A stretch of DNA of 20,177 bases from JANQQZ01 sp039179915 (GCA_039179915.1 JBCDEF010000024.1:1-20177), one strand, 5' to 3'; shown: positions 8,543 to 16,148, counted from the first letter of the stretch. Made by a program: numbers and translations. Notes: generated from the sequence alone by a model not told the origin.

Positions 8543-9511
8543 GTGCGGATCGTCAGCCTGCTCCCCTCGGCCACCGAGATCGTCGACCTGCTGGGCGCCG
8601 GCGGCAAGATTGTCGGACGGAGCCACGAGTGCGATCACCCGCCGGGGCTCGATGCGCCGGTTCTGACCGCCCAGAGGACGGCGTTTACCGAGCCCGCCGC
8701 CGTCGACGCCCAGGTCTCGGCATCGCTCGCCGCGGGCGAATCGTTGTACACCCTCGATGTCGGCCGCCTCGCCGAGCTCGCGCCCGATGTCATCCTGACG
8801 CAGGACCTGTGCGACGTCTGCTCGATCGACCTGCACACGGTCCGGGCCGCGGCTCGGACGATCGCCGAACGCACCGGCAATGAACCGGCGGTCGTGAGCC
8901 TGAATCCCGAAACGATCGAGGGCGTGATCGACGATGTGCTGACCGTCGGCCGGGCGATCGGCCGCGCGACGCAAGCGCGCGACGCCGCGGTCACCCTCCG
9001 CGGCCGGTTCCACACCGCGCAGGACTACGTCAATCCGTACGACGAGGGACCGGTCGTCGGCTTCATGGAATGGACCGAGCCGGTCTTCGTCGCCGGCCAC
9101 TGGTCGGTGCAGATGATCGAACGCGCCGGCGGCCGGCACCCGCTCAGCCCGACCGAGCCCAAGCCCGGCACGGGCCTGGCGGTGGGGCCGCAGCAGGCCG
9201 AGCGCGTCGCGGGCAAGTCGGTCCGCGTGAGCAATGAAGCCTTCGCCGAGTCATCGCCCGAACTGCTGGTGATCACGCCGTGCGGACTGTCGCTCGACCA
9301 GACCCGCGAGGCGGCCGAGCGGCTGCGGGGGCAAGCCTGGTTTGACGGGCTGCCGGCGGTTCGCAGCGGCCGCGTCGCGCTCGTCGACGGCAACCAGCAC
9401 TTCAACCGCCCCGGCCCGCGCTTGGCCGAGGCGTTCGAATTCCTCGTCGGCTTCGTGCAGGACCGGCCCGAGCTGATCCCGGGCGGCTTCGCGTGGGAGC
9501 GGCTGCGATGA
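8543..9511 (+). CDS. BtuF-like (cobalamin-binding type) periplasmic-binding-fold protein without signal peptide (322 aa)
   Basis: Belongs to the class III binding-protein fold used by B12 and iron-siderophore ABC importers. The opening RIVSLLPSATEIVDLLGAGGKIVGRSHECDHP (residues 2-33) is characteristic of the group usually annotated as cobalamin-binding protein; so are DVILTQDLCDVCSIDL (about 81-96), VVGFMEWTEPVFVAGHWSVQMIERAGG (about 170-196) and the late SGRVALVDGNQHFNRPGPRLAEAFEFL. GTG 8543 is the start: GAGGAGA at 8530-8536 lies seven bases upstream, and the first strand begins at residue 2. There is therefore no room for a signal peptide or lipobox, and the protein should be cytoplasmic unless exported by another route. 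It is divergent from gspD (203-nt spacer) and ends 9 nt from the converging CpcT-like gene. B12 binding is family knowledge, not shown here. Confidence 0.88.
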   Translation: MRIVSLLPSATEIVDLLGAGGKIVGRSHECDHPPGLDAPVLTAQRTAFTEPAAVDAQVSASLAAGESLYTLDVGRLAELAPDVILTQDLCDVCSIDLHTVRAAARTIAERTGNEPAVVSLNPETIEGVIDDVLTVGRAIGRATQARDAAVTLRGRFHTAQDYVNPYDEGPVVGFMEWTEPVFVAGHWSVQMIERAGGRHPLSPTEPKPGTGLAVGPQQAERVAGKSVRVSNEAFAESSPELLVITPCGLSLDQTREAAERLRGQAWFDGLPAVRSGRVALVDGNQHFNRPGPRLAEAFEFLVGFVQDRPELIPGGFAWERLR

Positions 9512-9520
9512 GTACGTCAC

Positions 9521-10177
9521 TTAGCGTCTGATCCGGTCGAACACGTACGGCCCGTCCTCGGCGCCCCACACGTACTCGCCGTCTGCATCCCAGCCGCGGT
9601 CCCAGCTGCGGATCTGGTCGGGCGTCAGCGTGACCTCGCTCGTGGCGTAGGCCGCGCCGCGGAGCGTGCTGGCGCAGGTGCCGACGGCCGTCTCGCCCCG
9701 CATGCGGTTCGAGGCAAAGTCTGTGAAGACCACCTCGCAGCCCTCGCGTTTGGTCAGGTTCAGGGGCGAGAGATCGTCGAATGACTCGGGCGAGTCCCAG
9801 GTGCCGGCGCGTGACTCCGGGTCCGGCATCTCGTAGACCGCGCTCTCAACCGCGCGGTCGGGCCGGAGCCAGACGCGGTAGACCCGCTGGCGATACGGCC
9901 GGTCGGCGGCCGCGGCGATCGCCTGCTCGACGTAGAACCAGTAGCCGTCTTCACGCTCGGGCCAGATCCGGGCGTGGTGCAGCACGACCTCAAAAAAGCG
10001 GTCGTCGCGAGCGGCCTGCTCGGCGCTGGAAAACGAGCCCTCGAGCCACGTCGCGGCCGAGACAAGCCGCTGGGCATCGGTTGTGGCTTCGTCGACGGTT
10101 GTCGCGATCGACGTGCAGCCGACAAGCACGCTGAACGCAGCAGTCATCAGTCCCATGGCCCACTGCCGATTGCCCAT
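9521..10177 (-). CDS. CpcT/CpeT-like lipoprotein (218 aa)
   Basis: The C-terminal two thirds fit the CpcT/CpeT family, known in cyanobacteria as phycobiliprotein chromophore lyases: YWFYVEQAIAAAADRPYRQRVYRVWL (79-104), a paired-cysteine region with GCEVVFTDF (146-154) and GTCASTLRGAAY (166-177), then LTPDQIRSWDRGWDADGEYVWGAEDGPYVFDRI (184-216). The N-terminus is a short lipoprotein signal ending in VLVGC (Cys21), so the mature protein is probably lipid-anchored and outside the cytoplasm, where no phycobiliprotein would be. Role unknown. ATG 10177 is preferred because it gives an Arg in the n-region; ATG 10156 is the alternative. No Shine-Dalgarno is seen: a heptamer repeat covers the start region. 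It follows rnr by 11 nt. An open frame reaching 10519 is shadow sequence of rnr. Confidence 0.85.
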   Translation of the reverse strand: MGNRQWAMGLMTAAFSVLVGCTSIATTVDEATTDAQRLVSAATWLEGSFSSAEQAARDDRFFEVVLHHARIWPEREDGYWFYVEQAIAAAADRPYRQRVYRVWLRPDRAVESAVYEMPDPESRAGTWDSPESFDDLSPLNLTKREGCEVVFTDFASNRMRGETAVGTCASTLRGAAYATSEVTLTPDQIRSWDRGWDADGEYVWGAEDGPYVFDRIRR

Positions 10178-10186
10178 TGCCCAGCA
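10152..10186. repeat. Five tandem degenerate heptamers at the start of the CpcT-like gene
   Basis: Consensus CCCATTG on the + strand (CAATGGG on the coding strand). Copies start at 10152, 10159, 10166, 10173 and 10180; the fourth is exact, the first three differ at one base, the fifth at three. The array fills the gap after the rnr stop and encodes the first residues of the lipoprotein signal, including both candidate ATG codons. It resembles the heptameric short tandem repeats known from cyanobacteria and other bacteria. Confidence 0.85.
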
Positions 10187-10188
10187 TT

Positions 10189-12660
10189 TCACTGCCGCTT
10201 CCCCTTGCCCTTGCGATCGTCGCGGAAGTCCTTCTTGCCCTTGTCGCGGCGTTTGCTCTTGGCCGAGCGTCGCTGTGAGCCGGTGCGGGAGTTGAAGCCA
10301 GCGCCGCCGCCGTGGCCGAGGCCGCCGCCGTCGGACCCGAGCGTGAGCGTCGGCTTGCTCTTGCCCGCGGCCCGGCTGCTCGCGTCGGCGATCGCCAGCT
10401 CCAACTGACGCTTGACCAGATCGACGTGCGCGATCGAGACCGTCAGCAGATGGCCCACGTTGAAGCTCCGCCCCGAGCTCTGGTCGACGAGCGCGCCCGA
10501 CTTCTTGTCCTGCTGCCACCGAGGAGGGGCGTTCGATCGGGTGGTATCGCCCGGCAGGTCGCTGGTCTTTATGAAGCCGTCGATCACGTAGCGGTCGATC
10601 TGCACGAACAGGCCGCGCGGGTTGACGCCCGTGACCACGCCCTGGAACGTCTCGCCGATTTTCTTCGAAAGCAGCATGAGCACGAGCAGCTTGCGCAGCT
10701 CGCTCTCGGCCGCGGCCGCGTTCTGCTCTGTGTTCGTGCAGGCCCGGCCGATCTCGAGCAGCGCGGGCTCGTCCGGGCAGTCGGCGTGCTTGAGCATCTC
10801 GACGCCGAGCTTCGCGAACGCGCCCTCGCTCTTGGGCGGCTGCTGCCCGTTGTCGGTCATCGAGAGGAACACGGCCAGCGACCGGTGCACGGTCAGGTCC
10901 GGGTAGCGGCGGATCGGGCTGGTGAAGTGCGCGTAGGCCTCGCTGGCCAGCGCATAGTGCCCGATCCGAGCGGGCGAATACTCGGCCTTGGTCAAGGTTC
11001 GCAGCACGGCCATGTGCACGGCCCGTGCCGCGGGCGAGCCGCGGGTGGCATCGAGCAAGCCCTGCAGTTCTTCGCGGCTCGGGCTCGCGGGGATCTTGTA
11101 GCCCGCGACCATCGCGCTCTTGCGCATGTCTTCCTGATCGCCCGGCACCGGGTCGGGGTGGATCCGCCGGATCAGCGGGACTTCAAGGTCTTGGAACAGA
11201 TGCCCGAGCACCTCGTTGGCCTCGACCATGAACATCTCGATGATCTTGTGGGTGTAGGCGTCGTCTTCGGGCTGGCCGTCGACGACGTGGCCGTTGTCGT
11301 CGAAGATCAGCTCGACGTCGGGGAGCTCGAGCGAGATCATGCCCTGCCCGTGGCGTCGTTTTTCGATCGCCTTGGCCAGCCGGTTCATCTCGCGGACCGA
11401 GGCGATCAGCTCGTCGGTGTAGTTCGGTTCGGTCTTGGCGTGTTTCTTGGCCTCTTCGGGGTCGCCGTCGATCAGTGCTTGAGCTTCCAGGTACGTCATC
11501 CGCTTGCGGCTCTTGATGATCGTGCTGGCTACGCCCCGGCCGACGACGTTGGCCTTCTTGTCGAAGCGGATGAACGCGGTCTTCGCGAACCGCTCGACGC
11601 CTTCCTGCAGCGAGCAGATGCCGTTGCTGAGGACCTCGGGCAGCATCGGGATGACGAGCCGAGGCAGGTAGACGCTGTTGCCGCGCTGCACGGCTTCGAC
11701 ATCCAGCGGCGATCCCCGGGGGATAAAGCTCGCGACGTCGGCGATGTGCACCGCCAATTCCCAGCCGCCGCCGTCCGACTCCGGTAGCTTCTTGAGGCTG
11801 ATCGCGTCGTCGTAGTCCTTGGCGTCGGGCGGGTCGATCGTTGTCACAAACTCGCCGGTCAGGTCCATACGGCCCGGCAATTTCTCGCCCTCGCGGAAGC
11901 GCTCGATGGCTTCGTCGAACTCGCGGGTGGCTTCGCGTGCCTGCTCGACGCACGCCTCCGGGAACTCGCGGCTCGGCAGGGCGTAGGCCGCGATCACCGC
12001 CTGGGTCTCGATGTCCGGCTCGCCAGCTTCGCCCAGCACGCGGACGATCACGCCCTCGCCCAGCTCGTCGCGTTCGGGGTAGTCGGTGATCTCGAAGACG
12101 ACCTTGTCGCCCACGCTGGCGTACTTGGCTCCCGCGTCCTTCACGATGATCGGGTTGCCGTCGAGCTCTCGTGCGTCGGGGATGACCACGTGCTGCGTGC
12201 CGCGCATCTCGATCGTGCCGGTGAAGCTCGACTTCTTGCGTTCGAGCACCTCGATCACTTCGCCGTAGAACCGCTTGCTCGGGTCGCGCCTCGCCCGCTG
12301 CTTGTCGTCGACGATCCCCACGCGCACCCGGTCGCCTGTCATCGCATCGCCGGTCGCGTGCGGCGGGATGAACAGGTCGCCCTCGCGGCGCATTGTGTCG
12401 GTCCGCAAGAAGCCGAAGCCCTTGCCGGTGCCGCGGAACTCGCCCTCGATGATCCGCTCTCCGTCGCCGTAGCTCGGCAGCGAAACCATGCCCGAGTCTG
12501 ACACCACGATCGAGCCCTCGTTTGTCAGGGAGCGGATCGCTTCCCTGAACTCTTCGGGGTCGTCGATTTCAAGATCGGTCGTGAGCTGGGCGACGTTGGT
12601 CGGCACGTAGCGGTCGTGCCGCAGGTGGGAGAGCAGCCGGCTTTTGAATCGCAGGGCCAT
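10189..12660 (-). CDS. rnr: Ribonuclease R (3'-5' exoribonuclease, 823 aa)
   Basis: Processive 3'-5' exoribonuclease of the RNB family that degrades structured RNA and takes part in RNA quality control. Domain order is standard: an N-terminal helix-turn-helix-like part (1-60), cold-shock-like OB folds (about 70-215), the RNB catalytic domain with TTIDPPDAKDYDDAIS (273-288) carrying the metal-binding Asp residues, GNSVYLPRLVIPMLPEVLSNGICSL (327-351), HFTSPIRRYPDLTVHR (578-593), and an S1 domain (about 668-758, GVVTGVNPRGLFVQI). The tail from 765 is Gly- then Lys/Arg-rich, as in many RNase R proteins. The start MALRFKSRLL is chosen because it comes one base after the upstream SDR stop and begins the conserved helix; the frame remains open to 12828 but that is SDR shadow. 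No Shine-Dalgarno is seen. It is second in the SDR-rnr-CpcT block. Confidence 0.97.
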   Translation of the reverse strand: MALRFKSRLLSHLRHDRYVPTNVAQLTTDLEIDDPEEFREAIRSLTNEGSIVVSDSGMVSLPSYGDGERIIEGEFRGTGKGFGFLRTDTMRREGDLFIPPHATGDAMTGDRVRVGIVDDKQRARRDPSKRFYGEVIEVLERKKSSFTGTIEMRGTQHVVIPDARELDGNPIIVKDAGAKYASVGDKVVFEITDYPERDELGEGVIVRVLGEAGEPDIETQAVIAAYALPSREFPEACVEQAREATREFDEAIERFREGEKLPGRMDLTGEFVTTIDPPDAKDYDDAISLKKLPESDGGGWELAVHIADVASFIPRGSPLDVEAVQRGNSVYLPRLVIPMLPEVLSNGICSLQEGVERFAKTAFIRFDKKANVVGRGVASTIIKSRKRMTYLEAQALIDGDPEEAKKHAKTEPNYTDELIASVREMNRLAKAIEKRRHGQGMISLELPDVELIFDDNGHVVDGQPEDDAYTHKIIEMFMVEANEVLGHLFQDLEVPLIRRIHPDPVPGDQEDMRKSAMVAGYKIPASPSREELQGLLDATRGSPAARAVHMAVLRTLTKAEYSPARIGHYALASEAYAHFTSPIRRYPDLTVHRSLAVFLSMTDNGQQPPKSEGAFAKLGVEMLKHADCPDEPALLEIGRACTNTEQNAAAAESELRKLLVLMLLSKKIGETFQGVVTGVNPRGLFVQIDRYVIDGFIKTSDLPGDTTRSNAPPRWQQDKKSGALVDQSSGRSFNVGHLLTVSIAHVDLVKRQLELAIADASSRAAGKSKPTLTLGSDGGGLGHGGGAGFNSRTGSQRRSAKSKRRDKGKKDFRDDRKGKGKRQ

Positions 12661-12661
12661 A

Positions 12662-13669
12662 TCAAGCGCCCGCGCCGCTGGCGGCGGCCTTGTGCGAGAA
12701 CGCCTCGCGGAACGAGCGGGGCGTGAAGCCGAAGTCGGCCTCGAACTTGGCCAGGTCCGCCACCGAGTCCTCGGCCGCCATCGCCGCCATACCCGGATCA
12801 AACGGCAGGAGCCCGCCGAGCCCGACAAAGCCCGCGACCTGGGCCGCCAGATGCGCCGGCGGCGCCGGGATGCCCGCGGGCTTGATCGTCTTCTTTGCGC
12901 CGGGCGTCGCGTCGCGGACCGCCTCGAGCAGCTCGGGCCACGAGACCGTCTCCGAGCCGCTCAGGTTGTACACCTCGCCCTCGGTCGACGCGTTCTCGAG
13001 CGCGTCGGCGACCGCCCGAGCGACGTCCTGGACCAGCACCGGCGCGATCTTCGGGTCCTCGGTTTCGCCCGGGATCACGGTCCATCGGCCGTCGGTCCGC
13101 CGCGAGAAGTAGGGCATGAACAGGAACGGCGGCTCGGTGCCTTTGGCCCAGCCGCGGAGCTGGCCCATCAGCTCGCCGTCGTCGCCCAGGATCGCGCTGG
13201 GCCGAAGGATCGTCCACGGGATAGTGCCGGCACGCACCAGCCGCTCGCCCTCGGCCTTGGTGGCCTGGTACTTCGCCCGGCCGTCGGAAGAGACGCCCAG
13301 GGCCGAGATCTGCACGAACCGACGCGCGGCCCCTTGCGCAGCGCACGCCTTGAGCAGCGCGTCGACTGCGGCCACGTGCAGCGCCCGGAACCGCTGGCCG
13401 TCCTGCTCCCGGATGATGCCGATGCAGTTGACGCAGGCGTCGGCCCCCTCGACCAGCCGGGCGGCCGATTCGGAGCCGATCGAGTCGGCTTGGATCCGCG
13501 TGATCTCCGCGTCGTCGGCCAGGCCCCGGAAGACCTCGGCGGCTTTCTGCGTGTCGCGGACCAGGGCCCGCACCGCGTGGCCCCGTCGGGCCAGCTCGGC
13601 CACGACGTGACGCCCCACGAACCCCGTCGCGCCAGCGACCGCGACGGTCATCGGCTCCTGCTGCGTCAT
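12662..13669 (-). CDS. Atypical SDR, NAD(P)-binding protein of the NDUFA9-like type (335 aa)
   Basis: A Rossmann-fold NAD(P)-binding protein related to the complex I NDUFA9 subunit and NmrA-like epimerases. The nucleotide loop GATGFVG lies at 13-19, followed by ARRGHAVRALVRDT (27-40). The stretch NCIGIIREQDGQRFRALHVAAVDALLKAC (81-109) and the YxxxK pair Tyr134/Lys138 in AKYQATKAEGERLV are typical of this subfamily, as is WTILRPSAILGDD (152-164). It is expected in the cytoplasm; the substrate is unknown, and no complex I gene is nearby. Start ATG 13669 has GGGGAG six bases upstream; ATG 13651 begins too close to the first strand and ATG 13699 has no site. It is separated from rnr by a single base and is divergent from the ABC ATPase gene (59-nt spacer). 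Confidence 0.9.
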   Translation of the reverse strand: MTQQEPMTVAVAGATGFVGRHVVAELARRGHAVRALVRDTQKAAEVFRGLADDAEITRIQADSIGSESAARLVEGADACVNCIGIIREQDGQRFRALHVAAVDALLKACAAQGAARRFVQISALGVSSDGRAKYQATKAEGERLVRAGTIPWTILRPSAILGDDGELMGQLRGWAKGTEPPFLFMPYFSRRTDGRWTVIPGETEDPKIAPVLVQDVARAVADALENASTEGEVYNLSGSETVSWPELLEAVRDATPGAKKTIKPAGIPAPPAHLAAQVAGFVGLGGLLPFDPGMAAMAAEDSVADLAKFEADFGFTPRSFREAFSHKAAASGAGA

Positions 13670-13675
13670 CGGCTG

Positions 13676-13681
13676 CTCCCC
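13676..13681 (-). promoter_or_regulatory. Shine-Dalgarno site deciding the SDR start
   Basis: GGGGAG on the - strand, six bases before ATG 13669. It favours this start over the in-frame ATG codons at 13699 and 13651. Confidence 0.65.
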
Positions 13682-13697
13682 GCGTGCTTCATCCGGC

Positions 13698-13721
13698 ATG
13701 CTATGCGGGGCACCGTAGCAT
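13698..13721. promoter_or_regulatory. Small inverted repeat in the SDR/ABC divergent spacer
   Basis: ATGCTA (13698-13703) and TAGCAT (13716-13721) are exact reverse complements with a 12-nt spacer, between the start codons at 13669 and 13729. It could be an operator for both genes; a 6-bp repeat can also arise by chance. Confidence 0.25.
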
Positions 13722-13728
13722 CCCGGCG

Positions 13729-14496
13729 ATGACCCTGGCCGCCCACGATCTCGGCTTCGCCCACCCCGGACAGCCCGTGCCGGCGGTCGACGGCGTCTCG
13801 CTCTCGGCCGAACCCGGCCGGCGCCTTGCGATCATCGGGCCCAACGGCGCGGGCAAGACGACCCTGCTCCGCCTGCTCGCCGGGCTGCTCTCGCCCGACC
13901 GCGGCCGGGTGACGATCGCCGGCCGCCGCGTCGATCGGCTCGCCGCGAGCAGGCGTGCCGCCCACGCGGCTTACGTGCCGCAGGTCTCGACGCTCGCGTT
14001 CCCTTTCAGCGTCGGACGGTTCGTGGCCTTCGGCCGGCATGCCCTGGGGCCCGATCCGTCGGCGGTCATCGCCGCCCTCGAGGCGGTCGACCTGACCCAT
14101 CGGGCCGACGACCCGCTGGGCACCCTCAGCCAGGGGCAGCAGCAGCGTGCCGGGCTCGCCCGGGCGCTGGCGCAGCTCGCTTCGCCCGCCGAGCCGCGGG
14201 TGCTGATCGCGGACGAGCCGGCCTCTGCCCTGGACCCGAAGCACCGGCTCCGGCTGGGGACAATCTTGCGAGAGCAGGCCGCGGCGGGCGCGGCGGTCGT
14301 CGCGACGATGCACGACCTGGCCGCGGCGGCCGAGTTCGACCGCGTTCTGCTCTTGGGCGGCTCGGGCCGGCCGGTCGCCGAGGGGCCGCCGGGCGAGGTG
14401 CTGGCGGGCGGATCGCTCGAGGCCGCCTTCGGTGTCGGGTTTGACGTGGTGCGCGACGACCGCGGCACGATCCGGGCCATGGTGCCGGTCGGCTAA
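13729..14496 (+). CDS. ABC transporter ATP-binding protein, iron-siderophore/B12/hemin type (255 aa)
   Basis: ATPase subunit of an ABC importer. Motifs in order: Walker A GPNGAGKT (37-44), Q-loop Gln85 in YVPQVSTLAFPFSVGRFVAFGRHAL, signature LSQGQQQR (133-140, with Gln in place of the second Gly), Walker B RVLIADEPASALDP (157-170) and H-loop His195 in TMHDL. The SV.RFVAFGRHAL stretch after the Q-loop is like FecE/BtuD/HmuV proteins that serve iron-chelate, B12 or hemin uptake. No permease or binding protein adjoins it; the nearest candidate partner is the BtuF-like protein 4 kb away. ATG 13729 is the start because the fold begins at once; no Shine-Dalgarno is seen. It is followed after 11 nt by the Pro/Gln-rich membrane protein. 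Confidence 0.93.
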   Translation: MTLAAHDLGFAHPGQPVPAVDGVSLSAEPGRRLAIIGPNGAGKTTLLRLLAGLLSPDRGRVTIAGRRVDRLAASRRAAHAAYVPQVSTLAFPFSVGRFVAFGRHALGPDPSAVIAALEAVDLTHRADDPLGTLSQGQQQRAGLARALAQLASPAEPRVLIADEPASALDPKHRLRLGTILREQAAAGAAVVATMHDLAAAAEFDRVLLLGGSGRPVAEGPPGEVLAGGSLEAAFGVGFDVVRDDRGTIRAMVPVG

Positions 14497-14507
14497 ACTC
14501 CCGGCAC

Positions 14508-15263
14508 ATGCTCCAGTGGATCCAAAACAACACGCAGCTGCTGATCGTGCTCGGCTTCATCGGCTTTTCGGTCATGGGCAGCGTGATCAACTGGCTGCAG
14601 CGGCAGGCGGCCAAGAACCGAGAGGTTTCTGAGCGCAAGCGCCGGGCGGACGAGGCGCTGCGCACGGGCCGGGTCGATGGCGAATCGCCGTCGTCGGCCC
14701 GCGGCCAGCAGAGCGCGTCCGCTGCCGACCCCGAAGAGAGCTTCGCCGAGCGACGCCGCCGGCAGATCGAAGAGCTCCGCCGCCGCGAGGCCCAGGCGAG
14801 GGAACGCGCGACCCAGCCCGTACCGACTCCTCGGCCCCAGCCACAAGCGCGGCCCCAGCCCCAGCCCCAGCCTCAGCCACAGCCACAAGCGGGGCCGCGG
14901 CCGATGCCCCGTCCGCAGCCGCAGCAGACTTCATCTCGGTCGCCGTCGCGGTCGGCATCTCGGTCGAAGGCGGAGCCGGCCCCGCGCGTCCGCCGCGAGT
15001 CGCAGCGTCCGCCGTCGCCGGCCGCGGCCCGCCGACAGCGCGAGCAGGCGTCGCTCGACCTGCTCGGCCAGACGGTTGTCCCCGTAGTCGGCTCGCGAGC
15101 AGGCCGCGGCCGTGGCGCTTCCGGGGCCTCGACGGGGGCTTCCGCTCGCTCGCTGCTGCCCGAGTCCGGGCTGACCCCGGACGAGCTCCGCCGCGCCATC
15201 GTGCTCGGTGAGCTGCTCGCCCCGCCGATCGCGCTCCGCGGCGAGGACCGCCGGGTTCTCTGA
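14508..15263 (+). CDS. Membrane-anchored Pro/Gln-rich protein of unknown function (251 aa)
   Basis: Unrecognised family. One N-terminal membrane segment (residues about 9-29, LLIVLGFIGFSVMGSVINWL) is followed by a charged, probably coiled region (about 30-100, many Arg/Glu with FAERRRRQIEELRRREAQARER), then a disordered Pro/Gln tract (about 104-142) and an Arg/Ser-rich stretch (about 143-175). The last 35 residues (LTPDELRRAIVLGELLAPPIALR) look like a folded helical motif and are the part most likely to be conserved. The layout suggests a membrane anchor with a flexible cytoplasmic arm that presents a short C-terminal motif. It is 11 nt downstream of the ABC ATPase and may share its transcript. 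No Shine-Dalgarno is seen. Confidence 0.82.
   Translation: MLQWIQNNTQLLIVLGFIGFSVMGSVINWLQRQAAKNREVSERKRRADEALRTGRVDGESPSSARGQQSASAADPEESFAERRRRQIEELRRREAQARERATQPVPTPRPQPQARPQPQPQPQPQPQAGPRPMPRPQPQQTSSRSPSRSASRSKAEPAPRVRRESQRPPSPAAARRQREQASLDLLGQTVVPVVGSRAGRGRGASGASTGASARSLLPESGLTPDELRRAIVLGELLAPPIALRGEDRRVL
14831..14897 (+). repeat. Imperfect CCCCAG/CCACAG tandem tract with a flanking direct repeat
   Basis: The DNA coding the Pro/Gln tract is built from near-repeats of CCCCAG and CCACAG. The 12-mer CAGCCACAAGCG occurs at 14838-14849 and again at 14880-14891, bounding the hexamer run. This points to slippage-driven length change of the linker. Confidence 0.75.
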
Positions 15264-15297
15264 GCGTCAACAAACACGCATCAAGCATGCCGGGTCG

Positions 15298-16101
15298 CTA
15301 GCGGACGATCGCCTCAATCGCGAGCCGGTGCCGCTTGCTGCGGCTAAAGCCCAGCACCCGGACCTGCTCGGCGACATCCTCGGCAACGATCATCGTGCGG
15401 CCCGGGCGGACGGTCGCGATCCACTGCCGCTGACGCCGGGCGATCGTCGCGATCCCCGAGTCGATGGTCAGGTCGGTCAGCAGCAGGTCGGCATCGAAGA
15501 CGCCCAGCGGCGTCTCGATCTGCTGCTTGCCCGCGTAGCGGATGCGGGTCGTGCCGGTGCCGGTGCGCACCTCGTCGCCGTCGGCGTCGAGCACACGGAT
15601 GCGGAACTCGTCCTCGATCGACTCGCCCGGGGCCATCAGGGCGGCGGCCATGCGTGCGGGCGGGTCGAACAAAGTTGTCAGGTCTTCCTCGCCGCCCGAG
15701 CTCTCGCTGAGCAGGACCGAGCCGTCGGCGCCGCGGCTGAGCAGCACGCGGCGGTCGAGCGAAGGCTCGCGGTCGCTGCCGGTCGGCAGGGTCCACCGCT
15801 CGGTCCACCAGGCGCCGTCTTCGCCCGGCACGACGCGGACCTCGGCACGCTTCGGCGAGGGCCGAGACGACCCGCCGGTGTATTGCCGGTAGCGCCCGAC
15901 GATCGCTTCGCCCGAGATCGCCCGCTCGGCCGAGAACGGCGCCTCGCCGCGGGTGCGGGAGCCGAGCGTCAGGCCCGGGGCATCGGCGTCGGCGTCGGCG
16001 GCCCGCATCGAGCCGCAGCCCGACACCGCCGGCCCGCACAGCGCGGCCACCGCGAGCACACCGATCGTCCGAAACAGCTGTCGCGACACAGGTCCGAGCA
16101 T
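15298..16101 (-). CDS. Predicted lipoprotein of unknown function (267 aa)
   Basis: The N-terminus is a lipoprotein signal: basic residues at 7 and 11, hydrophobic IGVLAVAAL, and a lipobox AVSGC with Cys29. The mature start has a short Ala-Asp repeat (ADADADA) that acts as a linker. The body is beta-rich with RIRYAGKQQIETPLGVFDADLLLTDLTIDSGIATIARRQRQW near 200-240, reminiscent of domains in which a periplasmic protein reports a conserved TP.G.FDA turn, but I cannot assign a family. ATG 16101 is chosen because the signal begins there; the frame runs open to 16191, which would overlap the divergent gene. It is transcribed away from the HEAT-repeat lipoprotein across a 47-nt spacer and converges, 34 nt apart, on the Pro/Gln-rich protein. 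Confidence 0.82.
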   Translation of the reverse strand: MLGPVSRQLFRTIGVLAVAALCGPAVSGCGSMRAADADADAPGLTLGSRTRGEAPFSAERAISGEAIVGRYRQYTGGSSRPSPKRAEVRVVPGEDGAWWTERWTLPTGSDREPSLDRRVLLSRGADGSVLLSESSGGEEDLTTLFDPPARMAAALMAPGESIEDEFRIRVLDADGDEVRTGTGTTRIRYAGKQQIETPLGVFDADLLLTDLTIDSGIATIARRQRQWIATVRPGRTMIVAEDVAEQVRVLGFSRSKRHRLAIEAIVR

Positions 16102-16115
16102 GCCGGACGGTACGC

Positions 16116-16148
16116 CGGGACAGAACCACCCGGCGGTATACTGTCCCG
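16116..16148. promoter_or_regulatory. Perfect 8-bp inverted repeat between two divergent lipoprotein genes (putative operator)
   Basis: CGGGACAG (16116-16123) and CTGTCCCG (16141-16148) are exact reverse complements with a 17-nt spacer; the right arm touches the start codon at 16149. A second repeat, GCCGGG (16114-16119) with CCCGGC (16129-16134), overlaps it, so the two could not fold together in RNA. The position between divergent starts suggests a shared operator. Confidence 0.5.
16137..16142 (+). promoter_or_regulatory. TATACT -10-like box, possible leaderless promoter
   Basis: The box ends six bases before ATG 16149, so a transcript started at the usual distance would begin at or next to the A of the ATG. 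There is no good -35 hexamer at 17-bp spacing. The box overlaps the right arm of the inverted repeat. Confidence 0.4.

Noticed and set aside
10178..10519. 5' extension of the CpcT-like gene to 10519
   Set aside because: The extra residues are rnr read in another frame, and they would bury the lipoprotein signal.
12661..12828. 5' extension of rnr to 12828
   Set aside because: The added residues are Arg/Pro/Ser-rich shadow of the SDR 3' end; the RNase R fold starts at 12660.
10312..13732. 491- and 362-codon + strand frames opposite rnr and the SDR
   Set aside because: Antisense shadows; rnr and SDR carry complete catalytic motifs.
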